Source: Lolium rigidum (taxonomy: Eukaryota; Streptophyta; Magnoliopsida; Poales; Poaceae). Taken from it: DNA of 64,000 nucleotides. The first letter of the stretch is position 1. Each line of letters begins with the position of its first letter. Below, in pieces: positions 12,926 to 23,288 of this stretch. The notes under the pieces were generated by a model, which saw only the letters and a program-made list of their open reading frames with translations, was not told the DNA's origin and did no database searches. The position numbers and the translations under genes were made by a program. The stretch covers positions 251,488,510 to 251,552,509 of the forward strand of contig NC_061512.1 of assembly GCF_022539505.1 (NCBI RefSeq), written 5' to 3'.

Positions 12926-14028
12926 TCACATACAGAGAGTGCAGTAGGCACATTCAACGCCTCCAGGTAGCGCATGTGACTCGCTTGGAGGCTGCGCAGG
13001 TGAATCCCAAGTGCTTTGTGTTGGGCCATGAACACATGCACGTTCACGCCTCACGGTCGTTCCAACTCTAGCGCCGCATCTGCCAATGGATACAACATGG
13101 TTCACCAGGCAGTTGAAGTCGGTGACGCGGAGCTTCCTGTTGTAGAAGGGGCACCTATAAACGCCTCGAGCAAAGTGACCATCATAATGGCTGGACTGCA
13201 GCCTCCTGAGGACGTGACGAGTCTTGGTGTGGAAGGACTCGTCGTCGTTGTCGATGTCGCTGCTCTGCACCTGTCACGTAGCACCAAAGATCGTGCAAAA
13301 AACACGGAGTCAATTGCAACGATGATGGAACAGGGAGTGAACAAAAGATCATGCATGATAATACGGGCACGAAAAAAAGAGGTAGCCTCAGTTACATTGG
13401 ACACACTTATATCTAGGATTTGAGTCAGTGAACCAAAGATCATGCACAACAAATTTGTACACACCAATTGTCACTGACCAAACCCTGAATCAATTTGTGC
13501 CCAAATATTCATAATCATCGACACAAATTAACCGGATGGGATTGATTACTTACATAAGTTAACCTAATCTTAAACAAAAGCAATCACAAACACTAATAAC
13601 GCAAGATCTAGAACTAGGAACAGACAAACCCTAATAACGCAAGATCTAACACAAAAGGATTGAACTAGGAACAGACGAACTCTAATAACGCAAGATCTAA
13701 CACAAAAGGATTGAACTAGGAATAGACGAACCCTAATAACGCTAGATCTAACACAAAAGGATTGAAATGGGATAAGAATAAGGGAACAAAGGGTTACCTC
13801 CGGCTCGTCGTCGATGATGCTGGTGTCGTAGGGGTTCTCTGGCACGACGTACAACACTGGTTCGTACGGGTCCCAAGCGACGGGGGCCTGGACGGGGGCG
13901 GCCGCCGATGCGTCGGCGGCTGATGCGCCGGCGGCTACGTTGGAAGCAGCGACGGGGGCCTAGACGGGGGCGGCGGCCGATGCGCCGGTGGCTGATGCAC
14001 CGACAATGGGTATCTCATTCTTCTCCAT
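12926..14028 (-). pseudogene. MULE cargo 1: two-exon gene fragment with a zf-XS-like Cys/His region, nonsense-mutated
   Basis: Exon 1 runs 14028 to 13798 and starts MEKNEIPIVG. It contains an Ala/Pro-rich direct repeat, then an acidic segment, and ends at a GAG|GTAACC donor. A matching acceptor (CAG before 13270) joins exon 2, 13270-12926, in phase 0. Exon 2 has a C-P-F-Y...H spacing around YRCPFYNRKLR...LVNHV that resembles the zf-XS zinc finger of plant SGS3/XS proteins; this is a moderate-strength judgement from memory. A TAG at 13960-13962 interrupts the first Ala/Pro repeat, where the second repeat has CAG. The 5' flank on this strand has a TTTATAGAG TATA-like string near 14147-14155. 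The intron holds a 51-bp tandem repeat. Confidence 0.55.
13592..13770. repeat. Tandem repeat of a 50-51-bp unit (about 3.5 copies)
   Basis: Units begin CTAATAACGC at 13592, 13631, 13682 and 13732. The first is shortened to 39 bp. The array lies within the predicted intron of MULE cargo 1. Confidence 0.85.
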
Positions 14029-14224
14029 CGCCGACGGTTTTCTTCGGGGTTTTTTCTTCGGTTGTGAAGAAGATGATGGGATAGGAGAGGCGGTTGCAGT
14101 GAGAATGAGAGAGTGGGCGAGCGTCGAGGGAGAGAAAGAGGGGCTCTATAAAGACGAAGGTGGCGTGTATCGCAACAAGCGTCCGCTATGCACGACTGCT
14201 GCGTGCACCGCGACACAAGTCTAA

Positions 14225-15080
14225 CCCTCGGACGTTTGGTGTACTCAGTTATAACCTCGGGCCTTATACAAAAATTTTCTCTGTACTCAGTTTTCCCTCG
14301 AGTACTTAGACTGGCAAGTGCAATATACTCAGTTTTACCCTCAAGTAGCTGGTCAACAGAGAGTCAACAAATGAGATTAGCATAGCTAATTGAGTCATTT
14401 CATGTGCAAAAAAAATCCAAAAAAAAAACATAGTGGCACCTACTCATGGAGTCTTCCTACGCAACCTGCCACCTAGGAAACCTTAACAAACATAGATAAA
14501 TCAAGTTTTACCATAAATTTCCACTTCTCAGAATCACTAGTAGCTATAAAGATGCATGGTTTTCCACTCAAACCCCTTTGCAAAACATCTTCCCCTAAAC
14601 ATAGTTTGTCTAAATGAGGCCATAATTGTCACACTCATGTATATTTGAATTGCAAATAATTTGATGTAGCTCAATATTAATTATATTGTACAAAACACGA
14701 ATTTTTCATTTTGTAATTCTTTTGTTTGAATCCCTTAGTCTATTTACTATTTACGTGTCCTTGGTTTCTTAGTACTACTCAGTTTTGCCCTCAAGTACTG
14801 TCACAAATGCTCACAGAAGTCCAAACTTATCCTGATTGGTTGAGCCGTTGTCACACGGATCGACTTCACCAACCGTTGATCCACTGATCTAACGGGTAGT
14901 ATACCCCTCTCCGTCTCTTTGTGGCCACCCCTCTCTCTCTCTCTCTTCGTGGCCACCCCTCTCTCTCTCTCTGTCGGTGGAGAGTGCCACCCCTCTATTT
15001 ATGTGCAATAACGAGTTTGCCACTAACTATATTCCCTCTATTTATGCATTATTTTCCACTATCTAAAAATGTTAAACTAA
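14225..15080. other. MULE interior without a gene; repeated TIR-like motif and CT-rich microsatellite
   Basis: The motif ACTCAGTTTT(A/C/G)CCCTC recurs at about 14248, 14282, 14330 and 14778 and resembles part of the element's own terminal repeat. At 14920-14973 two copies of a GTGGCCACCCCTCTCTCTC unit form a short duplicated (CT)n microsatellite. No coding region is apparent. Confidence 0.6.
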
Positions 15081-15718
15081 AAAGTGGTATAATTTTGGTG
15101 TAAACAAGAGACATACATATTTGCGGATTTCGGTGAATGCATTATTTTTCACCCCTCTAACAATTATCAACTATCGTTAGCATTCCTAGGGAATATAGTT
15201 TGGGATATAGTTTTGGTAATTTGAAATGGCCCAAAAGTGGTATAATTTTGGTATAAACATGAGGCATACATATTTGAGGGATTTCGGTGAGTGGATTATT
15301 TATCACCCCTCTAACAATTATCAACTATCTTTAGCATTCCTTTTCTTTTAGGAATATAGTTTTGGTAATTTGAAACGGCCCAAAAGTGGTATAATTTTGG
15401 TAGAAACATGAGCCATACATATTTGGCATATTTGGGGGATTTCGGTGGATGGATTATTTATCACCCCTCTAACAATTATCAAATTTCTTTAGCACTCCTT
15501 TTCTTTTAGGGAATATAGTTTGGGATATAGTTTTGGTTATTTGAAACGTCCCATAAGTTGTATAATTTTTGTATAAACATGAGACATACATATTTGGCAT
15601 ATTTGGGGGATTTCGGTGAATGGATTATTTGTCACCCCTCTAACAATTATCAACTATCTTTAGCATTCCTATATTCCCTAACACTTATTTTTTTTGGTAA
15701 TTTTGGTGAATGCAGAAG
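15081..15718. repeat. Tandem repeat, four copies of a 150-170-bp unit
   Basis: Copies start at about 15081, 15233, 15381 and 15553. Each starts with AAGTGGTATAATTTTGG and contains CACCCCTCTAACAATTATCAA. The copies differ by substitutions and short indels. The array sits directly beside the end of the GRF cargo gene. Confidence 0.85.
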
Positions 15719-16387
15719 CTAACTTTGAAAACAACTACAAGTACATGTAACTGAATAATGGATTTGTAATAAGGGATCCCTTGTAACAACTTCTAGCGCC
15801 TGTTGAGCAATAATAAGAATCCGATCGCAATTATACAATAACAAAAAACAACCAGTCATCAGATTAGCTTGCTTATTCAACTCGATCAGCTGCCTTAACT
15901 GCTTGTTCATTTTCTTCAGTTCTCCCTTCACTTCCACCAGTTCTGCATTGGGAGCATTAGGCATAATCAGAACGGCTCCTCTCTCCGCCGCATTCTGTAC
16001 AGCAAGCCCCCCTCCCAAATTACGCTTCCCAATAGCGCCAATTGATTTCTGCAATTGAAGCTTCTGAACATACACATCGATCCACTCGAAATGCATGCAT
16101 GTCTTCAGGATCTGAAAACAACAACGTGAACCCTAAATCCCAAATTCGAGGGAATAACAAGAAAATCGAGAGAAAACAGAGCAATTGGAGCGAGATCTAA
16201 CCTTATCCCCCTCTCTATTTGGCAAGCTCTTGTATGCAAGGAACTCACGTCCACGGTTGCCGTTGTCATTCGTCTTACAGATCGACCGCTTCAGAGGCTC
16301 CTGGCGTGGGCAGTCAGGGCATCTTTTCAAAGGCACGGGTCCATACTGCGGCCATGAAGAACGGGAGGTCGAAGAGAAACTAGACAT
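15719..16387 (-). CDS. MULE cargo 2: GRF-type zinc-finger protein, two exons (16387-16202, 16111-15719)
   Basis: The predicted protein has 192 residues. Exon 1 (62 codons) starts MSSFSSTSRSSWPQYG and contains C-P-D-C followed by ...GNRGREFLAYKS, the CPxC...N.GR.F pattern of GRF zinc fingers. The usual downstream Cys lies in exon 2 (KTCMHFEW). The 90-bp intron has a GATAAG|GTTAGA donor and a TTTTCAG acceptor, phase 0. Exon 2 continues with a helical, Lys/Leu-rich, probably coiled-coil segment (about residues 110-145) and a hydrophobic stretch near the C-terminus. Many grass transposon-linked genes have this GRF plus coiled coil plus C-terminal hydrophobic layout. No stop or frameshift is visible, but the last 25 residues look unlike the family and may be eroded. 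Molecular function is unknown. Confidence 0.6.
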
Positions 16388-16614
16388 CACCCGCCTGCTG
16401 GAGAAGGGCTGCCGCTGGCGGAGAAGAAGAACAATGGGGCATGGGGAAGGAAAGGGGAAGCAATGGCATGGGCACGGGCGTGGGGCTGGCTCGGGCTCCC
16501 ATTTTGCAACGGTCACCTGGGTAAGTTGTGGGTTCGGCGCGCTAACATGGACAAGTTGTGGGTCCCACGATGATCTGGACAAGTGGAGACGTGTCCACTG
16601 TGGGGCACCAATAG

Positions 16615-16781
16615 CGGCCCCACTTGCCAGCACCAACCAACGGTCAACTAAACGGGATTCCTCCCGTCCGAGCTCCTTGTGAGGGTTTCAGACAAGGGCT
16701 TGGGCAAAAGTGAGGAAAAACCAAGCGGCTGGGGAAAACTGAGCACATTTAAGGACCCGAAGGAACGAAAATAGAAATCCC
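16615..16781 (-). repeat. Right terminal inverted repeat of the MULE
   Basis: This is the counterpart of 12283-12446. The outer 16 bp are identical to the left end. It is followed immediately by the second copy of the 9-bp target duplication at 16782-16790. Confidence 0.88.
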
Positions 16782-16790
16782 TTGAAGTTT

Positions 16791-17060
16791 TACCTCACTG
16801 TAAAGTAGGAGGCTGTGTTGATCTTCTGTAAACAGTTCGTGTGTACTTCTATAGATATGCCTTGGACTCGCATATGTTTCTGTTGTACCAGTCTGAGGGA
16901 TGTAATACTAGTGGAACGATGTTTCATTGGTGTTATGTCAACCACTTGCATACTACACCATGCGGTGGTATGCTGGGTCCAGCACGACGAGGTCATCATG
17001 CTCTGTCGGTGATGCAGACGCCGTTGCTGCGGTGCTCGCTGATGCCAGCGCCGTCGCAGT
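16791..17060 (+). mobile_element. Remnant of retrotransposon-internal DNA between the MULE and element A
   Basis: Up to about 16990 this continues the retrotransposon sequence that the MULE interrupted. From about 16990 it changes to GCC/GCT-rich sequence that continues, after the whole nested stack is removed, at 56867. No independent gene is called. Confidence 0.45.
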
Positions 17061-17065
17061 GGTTC

Positions 17066-18230
17066 TGTTGCCTGCCAAAACCCACCGGCGAGCAGCGACG
17101 GGCAACACGGAGAGCCGGGAGGCTCCCAGGACTACTGGTGGGCCCTGGTCCCTCGGGCGACGGCCCGCAATGCTCCGGCACACGTCCTGGCTTATTGCAA
17201 GGGCGTGCCACCTGACCTATACCCGGTCGGGAAGGTGTTGGATTGCTTCGATTAGTTTCCTGCATGGCAGACACGTAAACATTAAATGAGCCTCGATCGG
17301 CTCTCAGGTTACCCTGTGAATCGGCTCAAAGAGCCGATTAACCCATGGTTCATAATGGATCTACAATGACATGGGGATCCTGCTTTATCAATACTAAGTC
17401 AAATCGATCTACGACAGTTTGGGGCTTTCACCGCATAACCGGAACATCCTACACGTAGTTGAGCCTGGTAGATACGAAAGATAACAGAAAACTAGTCCTA
17501 GAAGAGGCCTAAAAACCAACACAGAGTCGATTCCCGGAACATCCCCTCTAGGATCGGCAAACCGTACCTTACGCACTACTGGATCGTTCAACCCGTTTGT
17601 AAGGCCTAATCATGCGGATATCAAGCTAATCCTTGAAGAACAAGGAACAACCATAACAAATCAGATCTACTAAACAAAGACAAAGCAAGACGCTGCCCTT
17701 ACACCCAAGATAGGTGCAAAGGCAGCTAGATATTTAGGGGCAGCAAGACTAAGCAAATATATCACATAGATATCGATGTACCTAAAAATATCTATGATAA
17801 CAGTGCTACTCGCCATCAACAAGGCTTCAGTACGAGCAACACGAAACAACGAATAAACCAATACTGCCTAGATCGCAAGATGCGATCTAGGCAGCATGAC
17901 GCTTACCCGGAAGAAACCCTCGAAACAAGGGGTGGCGATGCGCCTAGATTGTGTTTGTTGTGAACGTGATCGTCCTCCTTTCTCAATAACCCTAGATACA
18001 TATTTATAGTCCGTGGAATTTCTATCTTTGGAATAAACCTAACTGTGTACGAGCCAAACTCTATCTCTTAATTCTAAACTAAAACGTGATCTACCATAAT
18101 GTACAAATACACGGGAAATCTAGCCCAAATTCTCGTACAAGGCCGATTCAGAAACACTTTATGTGCATATCCTTCAAGCCCATCTCAATCACGGCCCACC
18201 TTCCGATTTGGCCAAAATCTGGTGATAACA
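17066..18230 (-). repeat. Element A 3' LTR (left on the plus strand)
   Basis: This is 1,165 bp. It matches the split 5' LTR with many substitutions of ordinary transition type. On the minus strand an ACTATAAATA TATA box lies at 18001-18010. The inner edge adjoins a G-rich polypurine tract on the minus strand (the CATGCCCCCTGG string at 18231-18242). Confidence 0.9.
18001..18010 (-). promoter_or_regulatory. TATA box of element A LTR
   Basis: ACTATAAATA on the minus strand. The corresponding site in the other LTR, at about 56632-56640, is also a TATA-like string. Confidence 0.55.
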
Positions 18231-18433
18231 CATGCCCCCTGGTTTTGGCAATAATAATTCCAAAACCACTCTGTTTTCCTTCATCGGGTCACGCGTTGCA
18301 GAGTAGAACCGCTACAGTGCCCTTTCATCACGATGCCTTGCCTTCTCAACTTCTCCGTACTGCACGATTTGACAGTTTTGGCACCGCATCCTCGAAACTG
18401 CCACAGCATTGAACCATCTTTCATTATATCCCC

Positions 18434-18443
18434 TTTATTTAAA
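18434..18443 (+). promoter_or_regulatory. TATA-like box upstream of the antisense ORF of element A
   Basis: TTTATTTAAA lies about 75 bp before the ATG at 18517, a spacing that would give a 5' leader of roughly 45 nt. A second candidate, TTATATCC, begins at 18424. Both point away from the element's own transcription. Confidence 0.4.
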
Positions 18444-18516
18444 CTCATCCAGGCAGTTCGCTTCCTTACTCCCCTGTTCCGCATTAGCCATCGGCAAAAA
18501 ACCCCTCTCTGCAGCC

Positions 18517-18990
18517 ATGGATTCCTCCTCTGCCTCTTCAGCCCTCTCCTTCCAATCCTCCTCCTCCAGCGACCTGGAGCCGGAGGTCAACCTGATGGCG
18601 GTGTACGAAGCCCTCGCCCCCCAATGGTGGGACGCGAGGGATTGGGACTCCTCCGTCGAGTCGGAGGACGACGAGCCCCTGACCGACGGGGAGGACGATC
18701 TCCAATTCCTCGTCGACGGGGAGTTGGAGGAGGAGAGTGACGACGACTTCTTCTCCTGGGAAGCGGACATCTCCTCCGACGAGGAGGAAGAGGAAGTGGA
18801 GGAGGACTCCTCCTCCGACGAGTACCCGCCGGCGAAGCGCTTCCGCGCCAGGTCGGACGATGACGATGACGACGAAGACGAGGAAGACGAAGCCCCCACC
18901 GACGGCTTCAACAGCAGCGACGAGGACGTCGCCGACAGCAGCGCCGACGGCAGCTACGACGGCGACGACGAGGGCAGCGACGGCCCCTAG
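18517..18990 (+). CDS. Antisense ORF of element A: 157-residue, extremely acidic Ser/Asp/Glu-rich protein
   Basis: The ATG is in a strong plant context (GCAGCCATGGAT). The 157-codon frame ends at TAG and runs opposite to gag-pol, between integrase and the 3' LTR. Residues 1-20 are Ser-rich. Residues 30-50 hold a Trp-containing segment (PQWWDARDWD). Most of the rest is Asp/Glu runs, with one basic NLS-like patch, PPAKRFRARS, near residue 105. No known fold is recognised. Tat-lineage elements such as Grande are known to carry antisense ORFs at this position, usually of unclear function. The frame is fully open although pol is wrecked, but low-complexity codon runs can stay open by chance. Chromatin or nucleic-acid-protein binding is a possibility only. 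Confidence 0.6.
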   Translation: MDSSSASSALSFQSSSSSDLEPEVNLMAVYEALAPQWWDARDWDSSVESEDDEPLTDGEDDLQFLVDGELEEESDDDFFSWEADISSDEEEEEVEEDSSSDEYPPAKRFRARSDDDDDDEDEEDEAPTDGFNSSDEDVADSSADGSYDGDDEGSDGP

Positions 18991-19399
18991 AGTAGGGCTA
19001 GTAGTAGTGCATTAGGCATTAGATGATCCTTTTGAGAGCAATCGGCTCTGATTGTAAAATCCCTCTTTTAATCAATGAAGAATGTTCCTCCAATTTGATT
19101 TTCCGATTGTCAAAGTAGGTCAACGCACCAAGAACCGATAGCAACGTATCGGTCTTTCACCATCGAACACCCATAAGGCCAATTCAATTACCAAATTAGA
19201 CAGGTTCAAGCAGACATTCCCCAAATTCAGACGGTAACTTGATATCTGCTCATAATATTTTGTACCTCTAGAGTCGATGGCTGCGCATCGGCTGTTTTAT
19301 TCTAAAGTCGATGTCTGTGCATCGGCTGCACTTCATGCATCGGCTGTTTCCCAACAAAAAAAAATTTACTGGCCGATTATATGCATCGGCCCCCATATT
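18991..19399. other. Spacer between antisense ORF and integrase of element A
   Basis: No ORF is visible. It contains the presumed 3' end of the antisense transcript (AT-rich around 19050-19080) and several ATCGGCT/GCATCGGC repeats of the kind also scattered through the LTR. Confidence 0.4.
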
Positions 19400-21646
19400 T
19401 CACTGTCCATCATCCCACATACTTGGGAAATACTTCTTGAGATGCTGGCCATTGACAGCCACTGGGAATTTCACACTGTTCAGCTCCTCGAGCATGTATG
19501 CATTACCCTTTAAAACTTGGTCGACTCTGTATGGCCCGTGCCAATTTGGAGACCATTTACCATACGCTGCATCCTTAGTCCCCAATGGCAATACAGCTTC
19601 CCATACCAGATCACCAACGTGGAATTCCTTTGGTCTCACCTTCTTATTATATGCACGAGCTACCTTGGCTTTGTTCTCTTTAATTTTCTCAAGCGACCAT
19701 AGTCTAAGCTCTGTTACATCCTCAATGCTATCACTCATCAGGGCTGCATATTCTTCAGTTGTTAAATCATTCTGAAACGTAACACGTCTCGACCCAGTCG
19801 TGATTTCCCAGGGCAACACGGCTTCTTGTCCATAGACCAGATGATATGGCGAGGTTTTGATCGCTCCATGACATGACATGCGGTAAGCCCACAAAGCCTC
19901 TGACAATACCTCGTGCCAACGTCTAGGGTGCTCGTCAATTTTCCTCTTAATCAGCTTGATAAGGCTCTTGTTGGATGCTTCAGCTTGCCCATTTGCTTGA
20001 GCATAGTATGGAGACGATCGGATCAACTTAATTCCCATGTCCTCGCAGAACTTTCTGAACTCGTGAGACACGAAGACCGAACCTCCATCGGTCGTGATAG
20101 TCTGGGGAATCCCGAACCTATGAATGACATGTTCTTTCACAAAATTGATAACATCTTTCGATGCCACTGACTTCATAGGGACGGCCTCCACCCATTTAGT
20201 GAAATAATCTGTAATGGCCAGAACCCATACATGGCCTTTGCTCGATGGAGGATTGATTTTACCGATCATATCCATGCCCCAACCTCGAAATGGCCAAGGC
20301 TTGATGATGGGGTTCATTGCTGATGCGGGTACCATCTGAATGTTCCCAAACTTCTGACATGCTTGACATCCTTTATAGTACTTAAAACAGTCCTCAAGCA
20401 TGGTGGGCCAATAAAACCCTGATCGCCTGATCAACCATTTCATCTTATGAGCCGATTGGTGAGTTCCACAGGCACCTCCATGTACCTCGTGTAAGAGTCG
20501 ATTCGACTCGGCTGGTCCCAAACATTTGAGAAGTAACCCTTCCAAAGTCCTGTAGAACATGTCATCCCCAATAAGGACATACTTCATGGCCTTGTATCTT
20601 ATCCATTTAGGTGCCCCCCGAGCCGAATCTTTCAAGTAATTGAAGATATCGGCTCTCCAATCATCCGGCTCCAGGGCCTGTACCTGAACATCGGCTCCAT
20701 CCACTACGTCCTTGTAGCCTGACGCCATCTGTGCGAGATCATTTGCTTCAGTATTTTGAGACCTCGGGATCCAATTGAAGTTTATGTACTTAAATTGTGC
20801 CATCAGCTCACGGCATTGCATCCATAACGGGAAGAGCGACTCGCTCTCACATTTGTATTCCTCCGTGAGTTGGGAAATCACCAATTTAGAGTCTCCAAAA
20901 AGTTTCACCGCCTCTGCCCCGACATCCAATAGCAACTCCATTCCCTGGCATATTGCTTCATACTCCGCGACATTGTTGGTGCAAGGGGTAGGTAGCCTGA
21001 TGGAGAAGGAATATGTTGCCCCCCGGGGCGACACGAGTAGAATGCCGATGCCGCAACCATCATCACAAACCGATCCATCGAAAAACATAGCCCATGCACG
21101 CACAGATAGTGCTGCTATATCCGTGTTGATTCGTTCAGCAATAAGATCGGCCAACGCTTGTCCCTTGACTGCTTTCGCAGGCTGATACCGGATATCAAAT
21201 TCCGACAATGCAAACATCCATTTACCTAGTCGGCCTTTCAACACAGGAGCCAACAGCATATGTTTGATAACATCTGATTTGCAGATGACGACAATCTCCG
21301 CAGACAGCAAGATGTGGTGAAGCTTGGTGCAGGTAAAAAATAGGCAGAGGCACAACTTTTCGATCTCAGGGTACCTAGTTTCTGCATCCAACATCCTTCT
21401 GTTGAGGTAAAAAACGACTCTCTCAAGGCCATCATAAACTAGCACCACCACTGAGGCGATGGAAGTGTCAGCTACTGACAAGTAAATGTAGAATGGCCTG
21501 TCTTGCTGGGGCGGCACCAACACGGGTGGCTTCGTTAGATACTCTTTGATTTCGTCAAACTCTCGATGTTGCTCTGCCCCCCAGCGAAACTCCTCATCAG
21601 CCTTAATCTTTACCAGTCCCATGAACGGCTCAATTCGTCCTGACAA
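19400..21646 (-). pseudogene. pol: Element A pol, C-terminal part: RNase H, second (archaeal-type) RNase H, integrase
   Basis: This is a 748-residue open frame. Residues about 45-170 are a retroviral-type RNase H region ending FDIRYQPAKAVKG. Residues about 180-310 are a second RNase H with MFFDGSV, E of NNVAEYEA and FGDSKLV as likely acidic catalytic positions. Residues about 385-430 carry the H-H-C-C integrase finger (GGACGTH...CQACQ). Residues about 445-610 are the DDE core (GMDMIGK, TTDGGSVF, E in the ANGQAEASNKS region). The end resembles the usual gypsy integrase tail. The frame is continuous with the RT remnant upstream but separated from it by a TAG at 21692-21694. The protein could not be made as part of a full pol. 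Confidence 0.85.
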
Positions 21647-22160
21647 GTTGGAGATGAACCTTCTGACGAAATTGATTTTGCCGATGAGACGCTAGAGTTC
21701 CTTCTTCGTGGTAGGTGGATTCATTGTTCGCACTGCCTCCTGACTTTTCAGGCCGATCTCAATTCCGCGTTCATGAACCAAGAAACCCAGGAATTGACCG
21801 GCCGTTACACCAAAAGCACACTTCTTTGGATTCATTCGTAGCCCGAATTTCCTAGTTCGGTCCAGGATGTGTCGCAAATCTTCCAAGTGTCCTTCCACTG
21901 AAACAAACTTGACTACCACGTCATCGATGTAAATTTCCATCAATTTGCCGATCAGATCATGAAAGATGTAATTCATGGCTCTTTGGTATGTTGCGCCGGT
22001 ATTCTTCAGTCCAAATGTCATGACTACATATTCAAACAAGCCCACCGAACCTGGTACTCGGAATGCAGTCTTGTGTATATCTTCTGGAGCCTAAAAATTT
22101 GGTTATAACCGGCATTGCCATCCATGAAACTTAAAACCTTATGGCCAGCAGCTGCATTGA
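21647..22160 (-). pseudogene. pol: Element A reverse transcriptase, central part, broken
   Basis: Frame 22045-21692 contains FGLKNTGATYQRAM and the catalytic YIDDVVVK box. It ends at a TAG where gypsy RTs have a coding codon; a single C-to-T change of CAG would explain it. Between about 22046 and 22160 the frame shifts at a missing base near 22093. At about 22170 the sequence jumps from the N-terminal RT linker to the LINAAAGH region, so several dozen codons covering the first RT motifs are deleted. Confidence 0.8.
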
Positions 22161-22652
22161 TCAATGTCTCTGCTGGAACGGCCGAAATCCTTTCTCCAGG
22201 GGGAGTCTGTGCTCAATGATGCTCCTGTCCAACCCGGGCATTTCTGTGTAATCCCAGGCAAAGCAATCTGGATATTCCTTCAACAAGGCTATCATCGGGC
22301 CCCTCAGATGCGGATCTAACTTTTTGCTGATAAATGTTGGTCGTGGCTTATCCCCAGGACCAATGTCAATCTCTTCTAGCTCATCAGCCGATGTAAACCC
22401 ATATCCTAGCTTTCCGTCGCCTGCTAGATCGATGCTGAATACAGGCAAAACGTAGGGTAAGGATAATTTTGGCCGATTGCTGGAATCGGCCTCCTTTTCA
22501 ATTGCATTGCACAATGAAGGTTTACAACTTATCTGTGCTCTACTACGGGAGGTGGTCTCCCTACTACGACTACGCGACATGATTGAGGTAAGATCTTTGC
22601 TTTTTATTTTTTGGGGCCGATCGCAGGGATCGGCCTTGCCACGTACGTCCAT
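22161..22652 (-). pseudogene. pol: Element A protease-RT linker / N-terminal RT
   Basis: This is a 163-residue frame with the typical pre-RT region (KKLDPHLRGPMIALLKEY, FAWDYTEMPGLD) just before the polymerase fingers. It ends prematurely at the internal RT deletion. It is out of frame with the protease fragment upstream because part of the protease C-terminus is missing near 22660-22740. Confidence 0.75.
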
Positions 22653-22727
22653 TGACTTTGGTCTTGCTACTCTGTCAGGCCGGTGGATAAGACCAGCCTC
22701 ACCCCGTTTTTTGTAGCCTCGATGCGC

Positions 22728-23174
22728 TCACAGCCGTCCAAACTGACTCCAGAGATCATCTCTTGGTCGTCTGCGTCCCAAACGCCGTAGCATGGAGTAT
22801 GGCACTATATTGACTGTCGCTCCCGTGTCGACCAACATCTTGCCGACGGGCTGCCCGTTGATATAACCTCTTAGGTACAGGGCCTTCAAATGTTTGTAGC
22901 TCCTCTCTCGTGGCTTTTCAAAGATAACTGGCCGTGGGCCGCAGTCAAACTGAGCTACTGGCACTTCTTCGGTTCTTGGAGCACAAAACTCCGACGGAAG
23001 TATGAACACCATGTTTGTGCCAGCCGATGCCTTCGCATCGGCTTTTGTTTGCTTGGGGCGCCATTCTTTCTTCTGTGGATGCATCTCTGTCTCCAAAGTT
23101 TGCTGAATTTTCACGGCCAGATCGGGCCGAGCTTTCCTCAACGTGTACAGGTACTGCGCCTCGGCTTCCTCCAA
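22728..23174 (-). pseudogene. pol: Element A aspartic protease, truncated
   Basis: Residues about 110-125 are KMLVDTGATVNIVPYSML, the retropepsin DTG active site with its flanking hydrophobics. The frame then runs into unrelated residues and stops, so the C-terminal half of the protease fold is lost. The upstream part (ARPDLAVKIQQTLETEM...) is the gag-protease linker. It is in the same frame as gag, from which it is separated by two in-frame stops (TGA at 23289-23291 and TAA at 23256-23258). Confidence 0.8.
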
Positions 23175-23288
23175 GTTACGTAGCCGCTGAACCCTACGCT
23201 TTTGGGAGTGACTGAGTCCATCCGGGCACCACCTTGGCCGGTGGTATTTATCTTCTTATTCATCATCTGATTCCTCGAAATCTTCCCC

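Larger units (their letters stand above)
12283..16781. mobile_element. Pack-MULE: non-autonomous Mutator-like transposon carrying gene fragments
   Basis: The element is 4,499 bp long. It is flanked by a perfect 9-bp direct repeat, ttgaagttt, at 12274-12282 and 16782-16790, and 9 bp is the usual Mutator target duplication. Long terminal inverted repeats start GGGATTTCTATTTTCG at both ends. No MURA-type transposase is present. The cargo is two minus-strand gene-like units with introns (12926-14028 and 15719-16387), separated by short-motif and tandem repeats. Mobilisation would need a transposase supplied from elsewhere. Confidence 0.9.

Noticed and set aside
13575..15718. Short tandem arrays as a possible CRISPR array
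   Set aside because: Units are directly adjacent without unique spacers, and the genome is clearly plant nuclear DNA.
18435..18911. 158-residue Ser-rich frame on the minus strand opposite the acidic ORF
   Set aside because: It is the complement of Asp/Glu codons (Ser/Arg runs) and lacks a promoter context; the plus-strand frame has the Kozak ATG and TATA-like box.
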